From: an uncultured Ruminococcus sp.
GTDB taxonomy: Bacteria > Bacillota > Clostridia > Lachnospirales > Lachnospiraceae
Reading direction: 5' to 3'
DNA length: 7,719 nucleotides
Assembly (NCBI GenBank): GCA_900555215.1
Contig: USKR01000048.1
Location: 1-7,719 of the forward strand
A program made the position numbers and the translations under genes. Below are positions 1 through 5,194 of this stretch, piece after piece. The notes beneath the pieces were generated by a model, which saw only the letters and a list, made by a program, of their open reading frames with translations, did not search any database and was not told where the DNA came from. Each line of letters opens with the position of its first letter. Position 1 is the first letter of the stretch.

Positions 1-959
1 GCGATATTCAGGATGACCTGAATCATCATATGCGCCATAACTCCCGTGGCAATAAGGGCCCCCAGAAGATCCTGTGTTCTCGTGGCGATCACGAACAGCC
101 TCCAGATCAGGATAAGAAACAGAAGTATGATGATCCCCGCTCCGACAAGTCCCAGCTCTTCACAGATAATGGAAAAGATCATATCATTCTGCGCCTCGGG
201 AAGAAATCCCAGCTTCTGCACGCTGTTTCCCAGCCCTCTGCCGAAAAGTCCGCCGCTGCCTATGGCATAAAGTCCCTGAAGTGTCTGATAGCCTTTTTCG
301 TATTTCTCCGGATGCTGCCAGATTGCGATCCTCTCCAGACGGTAACTCTCCATAGCGAGAAACACCGCCATAAAGGCGATGCCTGCACTCCCCATCCAGA
401 TAAACTGTGAGTATTTCGGGCTTGCCACAAAAATCAGCACCACTGCGATCCCCAGTATGATGATGGCAGTACTCAGGTTGCTTGCCCCCACCAGCCCCAC
501 CACGGGGAGCACCGGCAGCATCATAAGTATCAGGGTCCTGAACCGGTGCATCTGCCGGACATTTTTGCTCACCAGCCACGCCAGAAAGAGAATGACCGCC
601 ACTTTGGCGAACTCTGAAGGCTGAAAAGAAAGAGGGCCCAAAGACAGCCATCTTTTGGACCCGTTATACTCATCTCCAAACAGCATTACAGCCACAGAAA
701 GGGCGATTGCTGTCAGATATCCAGGAACAGCAAGGGGTACCCATTTATGGTAATCGATCTGCGCGATGACTATCATACCGAAAAGACCGATCAGTGTGGC
801 AAATCCCTGCTTTTTTACATAATACAGTGAATCATGGAATTTTACCCTTCCATTGTAGGCGCTTGTGCTGTAGAGCACCACAAGGCCGATCGCCACAAGG
901 ATCAGGATCACAGCCGCCATCGTCTCGTCATACCGCCGCTTCCTTTTGGAACGCTCCAA
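1..959 (-). CDS. ftsW: FtsW/SpoVE, SEDS-family septal glycan polymerase (3' end outside window)
   Basis: Polytopic membrane glycosyltransferase that polymerises lipid II into glycan strands with a partner class B PBP at the septum. 319 codons are present; the C-terminus lies beyond the left edge (the family is usually about 370-400 residues). Seen: a basic cytoplasmic start (SKRKRRYDE), a first membrane helix at about residues 14-32 ending in YSTSAYNG, the hallmark GSKRWL plus FQPSEFAK at 100-119, several further hydrophobic helices, and the loop EAQNDMIFSIICEELG at 255-270. Asp259 there matches the Asp considered catalytic in SEDS proteins (family knowledge). The start is TTG at 959, 13 bases after the murD stop, behind a purine-rich Shine-Dalgarno; the next in-frame ATG (920) would remove the basic N-terminus and has a weaker site. 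SpoVE and FtsW cannot be separated by sequence here. Position after murD fits either; murG would be expected next, off the window. Confidence 0.95.
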   Translation of the reverse strand, partial: MERSKRKRRYDETMAAVILILVAIGLVVLYSTSAYNGRVKFHDSLYYVKKQGFATLIGLFGMIVIAQIDYHKWVPLAVPGYLTAIALSVAVMLFGDEYNGSKRWLSLGPLSFQPSEFAKVAVILFLAWLVSKNVRQMHRFRTLILMMLPVLPVVGLVGASNLSTAIIILGIAVVLIFVASPKYSQFIWMGSAGIAFMAVFLAMESYRLERIAIWQHPEKYEKGYQTLQGLYAIGSGGLFGRGLGNSVQKLGFLPEAQNDMIFSIICEELGLVGAGIIILLFLILIWRLFVIATRTQDLLGALIATGVMAHMMIQVILNI

Positions 960-963
960 TAAA

Positions 964-972
964 CTCCACTCC
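964..972 (-). promoter_or_regulatory. Shine-Dalgarno that supports the TTG start of ftsW
   Basis: Directly after the murD stop codon the minus strand reads GGAGTGGAG, then four bases, then TTG. The first GGAG lies about 9 bases from the TTG and the second about 4. This doubled purine-rich site is the main reason for choosing the rare TTG codon over the ATG 13 codons downstream. It also couples ftsW translation closely to the end of murD. Confidence 0.75.
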
Positions 973-2382
973 CTACAACTGTTTTACTAGTTCTTTGAAT
1001 TTATCTCCGCGTTCTTCGTAATTTTTAAACATTCCCCAGCTCGCGCATGCAGGTGAAAGAAGTACTGCATCCCCGGGCTGTGCATATTCTACACATTTCT
1101 CAAAAGCTTCCTCAAACGTATCCGCCATCACGGTATCAGTAAATCCAAGCCTTGCCGCGGTTTCGGCAATCTTTTCCCTGGTAGCCCCGATCAGGACCAG
1201 TTTCTTTACCTTCCCGTCAAATGCCTGTATCCATTCATCATAAGACGACTGCTTATCATAGCCGCCGCCGATCAGCACTGTAGGGCGGTTCATTGCCCGG
1301 ATCCCGCGTATCGCCGCGTCCGGATTTGTTCCCTTGGAGTCATTGTAATAAGCGACCCCGTCCTTCTCTGCCACGAACTCGATCCGGTGTTCTACCCCGG
1401 CAAATTCTTTCAAAGTCTTCCTTATCACTTCCACCGGAGTTCCATATGCATACGCCATAGCTGCCGCCGCCATGGCATTTTCATGATTATGCGTACCCAG
1501 GATCTGGAGTTCGCTGACATCACAGACCGGGATTTCCTTATCCACATTGCAGACAATAGTGGTCCCGTCCAGATACACACCTCTTTTAAGTTTACGCCGG
1601 CTGCTGAAATATAGAACATCCGCAGCCACCTTTTCACCGAATTCACGCAGGACGTCATCCTCATAATTCAGAACGCACACATCATCCGCTGTCTGGTTCT
1701 CTGCGATCCGCTCTTTTGCCGCAATATATGCTTCCATCGTATGATGGCGGTTCAGATGGTCCGGAGTGATATTAAGTATGGCGCTAACTCTGGGGCGGAA
1801 AGTATGTACCGTCTCAAGCTGGAAACTGCTCATCTCTGCTACGATCACGGAATCCTCCTTTGTCTCGGGCACGATACTTGTATACGGATTTCCGATATTG
1901 CCCACCACAAAAGCGCTCTCCTTCCAGTTTCCCATGATCTGTCCCAGAAGAGCCGTTGTGGTCGTCTTTCCGTTTGTCCCTGTAATGGCAAGGACATCGC
2001 CTTTTCCAAGCGCATAGGCAAGCTCGATCTCTCCCCATACAGGAATTCCCGCAGCTTTCATCCTGTCCACGATCGGAAGGTCCGTCGGGACTCCGGGACT
2101 CATCACAGTCAGTGAGAGTTCGCCGAGAAGCTCCTCCGGGAACTCACCCAGCACGACATTCAGGTCTGATCCTGCCTCAGTGCTCTGTCCTGCCTCAGCA
2201 TTGTTTCCCGGCTCTGCCCCGTTCAGGCTTTCTCTTATCTTCTTTTCAATCTCCTGTGAATCCAGATTTTCATTTCCGTCATACAGTACCACATGAGCGC
2301 CTTCGCGCAGAAGAAGACCTGCTGCTGCCTCCCCGCTGATGCCGGATCCGAATACAAGTACCTTTTTTTCTTTCATCTCCAT
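973..2382 (-). CDS. murD: UDP-N-acetylmuramoyl-L-alanine--D-glutamate ligase MurD
   Basis: Cytoplasmic ATP-dependent Mur ligase that adds D-glutamate to UDP-MurNAc-L-Ala. The 469 residues are complete and of normal to slightly long size. Seen in order: an N-terminal Rossmann-like UDP-binding domain (GSGISGEAAAGLL at 12-24, MSPGVP at 94-99); the central ATPase domain with P-loop GTNGKTT at 135-141; AAKERI with Lys223, equivalent to the carbamylated Lys of E. coli MurD; and the C-terminal domain with HRIEFV (332-337), NDSKGTN (347-353) and LSPACASWGMF (442-452). The start chosen is the first ATG (2382), 4 bases after the mraY stop, with GGGGG inside the end of mraY as Shine-Dalgarno; a second ATG two codons on has GGAG directly against it, too close. 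Residues 56-73 are a repetitive insert, listed separately. It is co-transcribed with mraY upstream and ftsW downstream. Confidence 0.98.
   Translation of the reverse strand: MEMKEKKVLVFGSGISGEAAAGLLLREGAHVVLYDGNENLDSQEIEKKIRESLNGAEPGNNAEAGQSTEAGSDLNVVLGEFPEELLGELSLTVMSPGVPTDLPIVDRMKAAGIPVWGEIELAYALGKGDVLAITGTNGKTTTTALLGQIMGNWKESAFVVGNIGNPYTSIVPETKEDSVIVAEMSSFQLETVHTFRPRVSAILNITPDHLNRHHTMEAYIAAKERIAENQTADDVCVLNYEDDVLREFGEKVAADVLYFSSRRKLKRGVYLDGTTIVCNVDKEIPVCDVSELQILGTHNHENAMAAAAMAYAYGTPVEVIRKTLKEFAGVEHRIEFVAEKDGVAYYNDSKGTNPDAAIRGIRAMNRPTVLIGGGYDKQSSYDEWIQAFDGKVKKLVLIGATREKIAETAARLGFTDTVMADTFEEAFEKCVEYAQPGDAVLLSPACASWGMFKNYEERGDKFKELVKQL
2164..2217 (-). repeat. Three degenerate 18-bp tandem units inside murD
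   Basis: Three consecutive 18-base units encode the hexapeptides AEPGNN, AEAGQS and TEAGSD (MurD residues 56-73). The two downstream units share an exact 11-base core, CTGAGGCAGGA, at an 18-base period. The first unit matches its neighbour at about 11 of 18 positions by eye. The array keeps frame and falls between a predicted helix (EKKIRES) and the strand NVVLGE of the UDP-binding domain, so it is probably a surface loop. It looks like an in-frame microduplication tolerated in a variable region. Confidence 0.75.
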
Positions 2383-2386
2383 AGTG

Positions 2387-3343
2387 CTATACCCCCATTA
2401 AAGCGATCAGGCAAAGGAGCGCCGTAATAATGGAAAACACAGCGACAACCCTTGTCTCCGACCATCCGCACAGCTCAAAATGGTGATGGATCGGAGCCAT
2501 CTTAAAGATTCTCTTTCCGCCTGTCTTTTTAAAATATGTCACCTGTATCATGACGGATGCAACTTCCACCAGGTAAATGAATCCGACAATAATGATGAAC
2601 AGCGGCATCTGGAGCATGTATGCCGTCCCTGCCACAAATCCCCCCAGAGCAAGGGATCCTGTATCACCCATAAACACACTTGCCGGATATACATTGAAAA
2701 GCAAAAATCCAAGCAGGGCACCCACTACCGCACAGGTAACCGGTTCAATTCCGCTCTTTGTCCCGATCGCAACCACGGTAAAGAAAGTCGCTACGAGCAC
2801 TGTCACGCTGGAGGCAAGACCGTCCAGACCGTCTGTAAAATTCGTACCGTTAACCGTTCCGATCACAGCTACGAAGAGAACCGGATACGCCGCCCATCCG
2901 AGATCCAGGTAGTACCCGTTAGAAAACGGCACCAGCATCGTCAGCGGAATGTCCGCAACTTTTACCAGATAGAATGCAAAGATCGCTGTGACCACGATCT
3001 GAAGCGCCATCTTCTGCATGGGCATCAGCCCGTCAGAGCGTTTCAGCACCACCTTCAGGTAGTCATCCAGAAATCCGATCAGGCCAAATGCGGCCGTCAG
3101 AAAGAGGACCGGGACGATCTTCGGATAGTCCTTCACATAAAACAGGGACGTCACGATCACAGAAATCAGGATCATGATGCCGCCCATGGTCGGCGTACCC
3201 GCTTTCTTTAAGTGAGACTGTACGCCTTCCACGCGCTCAGTCTGCTTCATCTTCAGTTTCCGCAAAAAAGGAATGACCACCGGTCCCAGCACAAGGCTGA
3301 TGGCAAATGATATCAGCACCGGTATCACTACATGACTGCTCAT
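2387..3343 (-). CDS. mraY: Phospho-N-acetylmuramoyl-pentapeptide-transferase MraY
   Basis: Integral membrane enzyme that transfers phospho-MurNAc-pentapeptide from its UDP carrier to undecaprenyl phosphate, giving lipid I at the cytoplasmic face. 318 residues, normal length and complete. Seen: first helix at about 4-25; the cytoplasmic signature KKAGTPTMGG (46-55); the Asp pair in GFLDDYLKV (90-98, D93/D94); NGTNFTDGLDGLA (165-177); MGDTGSLALGG (225-235, Asp227); and the HHHFE motif (286-290) near the C-terminus. The hydrophobic pattern suits the usual ten helices. Start ATG 3343 has a strong Shine-Dalgarno, GAGGTGG at 3348-3354. The gene follows the SpoVD-like PBP after 54 bases and has a candidate promoter there, and it precedes murD by 4 bases. 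In B. subtilis murE sits just upstream of mraY; here it is absent. Confidence 0.98.
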   Translation of the reverse strand: MSSHVVIPVLISFAISLVLGPVVIPFLRKLKMKQTERVEGVQSHLKKAGTPTMGGIMILISVIVTSLFYVKDYPKIVPVLFLTAAFGLIGFLDDYLKVVLKRSDGLMPMQKMALQIVVTAIFAFYLVKVADIPLTMLVPFSNGYYLDLGWAAYPVLFVAVIGTVNGTNFTDGLDGLASSVTVLVATFFTVVAIGTKSGIEPVTCAVVGALLGFLLFNVYPASVFMGDTGSLALGGFVAGTAYMLQMPLFIIIVGFIYLVEVASVMIQVTYFKKTGGKRIFKMAPIHHHFELCGWSETRVVAVFSIITALLCLIALMGV

Positions 3344-3382
3344 AAATCCACCTCTTCATCTCTTTCGTTTCTTAACCTGTTT

Positions 3383-3411
3383 AGTATAAACCATGGCTTA
3401 CTTTTTTTCAA
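3383..3411 (-). promoter_or_regulatory. Candidate sigma-A promoter for mraY-murD-ftsW
   Basis: The minus strand carries TTGAAA (3411-3406), an exact 17-base spacer, and TATACT (3388-3383). Each hexamer matches the vegetative consensus at 5 of 6 positions. The stop codon of the upstream PBP (3400-3398) lies in the spacer, so the promoter straddles that gene's end. Transcription would start near 3375-3378, giving a leader of roughly 30-35 bases that keeps the strong mraY Shine-Dalgarno. A small palindrome, GTTTA-TAC-TAAAC (3379-3391), covers the -10. The region is A/T-rich, so chance similarity is possible; function is inferred. Confidence 0.55.
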
Positions 3412-5125
3412 TCCCGAGATACGGGAGTACATTGTCATAAATGCTGCGGAGCACCGGCGCCGCGATAGTCCCGCCATAGTAAACGCCCTGCGGGTCATGA
3501 ATGATGACCATCCCCAGGATCTGAGGATCATCCGCCGGCGCAAAACCTAAGAACGAAGAAATATACTTATTTGCGCTCCTGGGAAGCGTCTGTGACGTTG
3601 CGGTCTTGCCGCCAATGGAATATCCTTCCAGATACGCGTTTTTTCCCGACCCCTCCGAAACCACGCTCTCCAGCAGCATCTGCATGGTCTCTGACGTCTC
3701 TTCAGAAACAATCCCGGGCTCTGCCTCATAATCAAACTCTTTCACTATACTGCCGTTATTGTCAAGAATCTCCATTCCCACATGGGGAGTTACTCTGTTT
3801 CCTCCGTTTACGATCGAGCTGACAGTCACTGCCATCTGGATCGGCGTGACCTGAAAAGACTGACCAAACGTCATAGTCGCCAGTTCCACGGTACCGATAT
3901 CCTCTTTCTTGTGCATGATCGTCCCCGCTTCCCCCGGCAGGTCGATATTCGTCAGCTTCATAAGCCCGAATTTTTCAAAGTATTCATAGAACCGATCCGC
4001 ACCCAGCCTGAGTCCGATGTCCATGAAAACCGGATTACAGGAATTCTGGATTCCCTGCACAAATGTCTCCTGTCCGTGTCCTCCCACCTTATGGCAGCGG
4101 ATCTTCCGGTCCTCCACGATCCGGTATCCGGGACAGAAAAACGTATCGTCAAGAGACACCACGCCCTCTTCCAGACATGCGGAGGAGGTAATGATCTTGA
4201 ACACAGACCCCGGCTCATAGGTATCATTGATACAGCGGTTCCGCCACATCTGATTGAGTTCGTCCTGCAGCTCTTCATCTGAAAGAGCCTCTTCATCCGC
4301 CCCTGTATTCAGCTCATACGGCTCGTTCAGATTGAATTCCGGGACATTGACCATTGCGTAGATCTCTCCGTTCTGCGGGTTCATCAGAAGGATAGACACC
4401 GCTTCCGCCTGTTTCTCCTCCATTACTTTTTCTGCCGCCTGCTGACAGTAGGACTGAATATTATAGTCCAGGCTGACGCGGAGAGTCTCTCCCGGCACGG
4501 GCTCGATCCGGTCCTCTGCCACCCCATTAAGCTCCACCCCTCTTGCGTCTGTGACAGTGAGGATCGTACCGTTAACACCTTTGAGATATTCTTCATATTT
4601 TACTTCCAGCCCGATAATCCCCTGGTTATCCCCTCCCGTAAAACCAAGAACACGCGAGGCAAGTTCATCGTAAGGATAATAACGTTTATAATCCTCATCC
4701 ACCTTTACTCCGGCAAGGTCATAGCCGCGTATCCTGTCCCCGGTCTCTTTATCCACATTTGTCTTGATTTTCTCCATAGAAGATACCTTTTCCACCTTTT
4801 TCCTGACCTCTGCCTGATCCAGTTCCAGCTCCCGGCTCAGCACAGAGATAACCTCCTCCGGTTCTTCCACCTGACTGTGGATAACAGAAATCGTGCATAC
4901 CGTGCGGTTTGTTGCCAGCACCACTCCGTTCCTGTCCACGATCTCTCCCCTGGCCGCTTTGATCTCACGTTCACGCTCGTGGAGATCCTGGGCAAGCTCC
5001 TGATAGTAATCTGCGTCAAAAATCATCAGATAGACCAGTCTTCCGATCAGAGCAGCGAGGACCAGGGCAGCGCACAGAAAGACGATCATGATCTTCTTTT
5101 TGTTGTATGTCTTATTTTTCTTCAT
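3398..5125 (-). CDS. spoVD: SpoVD-like class B penicillin-binding protein (monofunctional transpeptidase)
   Basis: Membrane-anchored D,D-transpeptidase that cross-links peptidoglycan at a septum. By position (after pbpB, before mraY) it matches SpoVD, which makes spore cortex in Bacillus; a division role cannot be excluded. Numbering from ATG 5125 gives 575 residues. Seen: basic cytoplasmic tail (KKNKTYNKKK), membrane anchor at about 12-35, PBP dimerisation-domain signature ARGEIVDRNG (58-67), catalytic SVFK at 307-310, SCN at 362-364, and KTAT at 507-510 in place of the usual KTG. It ends at PYLGIEKK with no PASTA domain, unlike B. subtilis SpoVD. Start: ATG 5125 gives a proper positive-inside tail but lacks a Shine-Dalgarno. 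Alternatives are TTG 5143 (inside a hairpin, no Shine-Dalgarno) and ATG 5089 (AAGAAG upstream but no basic tail). Family assignment is sure; the SpoVD name rests on synteny and general resemblance. Confidence 0.88.
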   Translation of the reverse strand: MKKNKTYNKKKIMIVFLCAALVLAALIGRLVYLMIFDADYYQELAQDLHEREREIKAARGEIVDRNGVVLATNRTVCTISVIHSQVEEPEEVISVLSRELELDQAEVRKKVEKVSSMEKIKTNVDKETGDRIRGYDLAGVKVDEDYKRYYPYDELASRVLGFTGGDNQGIIGLEVKYEEYLKGVNGTILTVTDARGVELNGVAEDRIEPVPGETLRVSLDYNIQSYCQQAAEKVMEEKQAEAVSILLMNPQNGEIYAMVNVPEFNLNEPYELNTGADEEALSDEELQDELNQMWRNRCINDTYEPGSVFKIITSSACLEEGVVSLDDTFFCPGYRIVEDRKIRCHKVGGHGQETFVQGIQNSCNPVFMDIGLRLGADRFYEYFEKFGLMKLTNIDLPGEAGTIMHKKEDIGTVELATMTFGQSFQVTPIQMAVTVSSIVNGGNRVTPHVGMEILDNNGSIVKEFDYEAEPGIVSEETSETMQMLLESVVSEGSGKNAYLEGYSIGGKTATSQTLPRSANKYISSFLGFAPADDPQILGMVIIHDPQGVYYGGTIAAPVLRSIYDNVLPYLGIEKK

Positions 5126-5130
5126 ATTAT

Positions 5131-5181
5131 AAAAACCATGCAAAAGATGTTGTTACAGCTTATTACATCTTCTGCATGGTT
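5131..5181 (-). terminator. Terminator- or attenuator-like hairpin between the two PBP genes
   Basis: On the minus strand, 5181-5165 pairs with 5150-5134 over 17 bases, with a single G-U wobble and no bulge, around a 14-base loop. The 3' arm runs straight into five U residues (5135-5131). It begins 13 bases after the stop of the upstream PBP gene and ends 8 bases before ATG 5125, occupying most of the 69-base gap. The stem is only moderately GC-rich and the U-tract is short, so partial termination or translational control of the downstream PBP is as plausible as full termination. On the plus strand no T-run follows the stem, so the signal fits leftward transcription. Confidence 0.6.
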
Positions 5182-5194
5182 ATTCGCGTTTCCG

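Noticed and set aside
30..410. Open frame of 126 codons on the plus strand at the left edge
   Set aside because: Antisense to ftsW, polar and without any domain; no ribosome site and no neighbour on the plus strand.
184..651. Open frame of 155 codons on the minus strand at the left end
   Set aside because: It lies in another frame of the same strand as ftsW, whose frame contains GSKRWL, FQPSEFAK and the EELG loop; Gly/Arg-rich translation is typical of a shifted frame.
2480..3211. Open frame of 243 codons on the plus strand
   Set aside because: It is wholly antisense to mraY, rich in His, Arg and Gln as expected from a reverse-frame artefact, has no recognisable domain, and mraY is unmistakable on the other strand.
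3379..3391. Palindrome GTTTA-TAC-TAAAC as a repressor operator
   Set aside because: The arms are only 5 bases in an A/T-rich promoter and could easily arise by chance; mentioned under the promoter only.
3383..5140. Shared CATGGTTT...TAT sequence in both intergenic gaps
   Set aside because: The match is short, A/T-rich and placed differently relative to the genes; likely coincidence.
5126..5154. Vegetative or sigma-E promoter for the SpoVD-like gene
   Set aside because: TATAAT is perfect, but at 16-18 bases upstream the hexamers match at 3 of 6 or fewer, and it adjoins the ATG. No CATACA-like sigma-E -10 was found in the gap.
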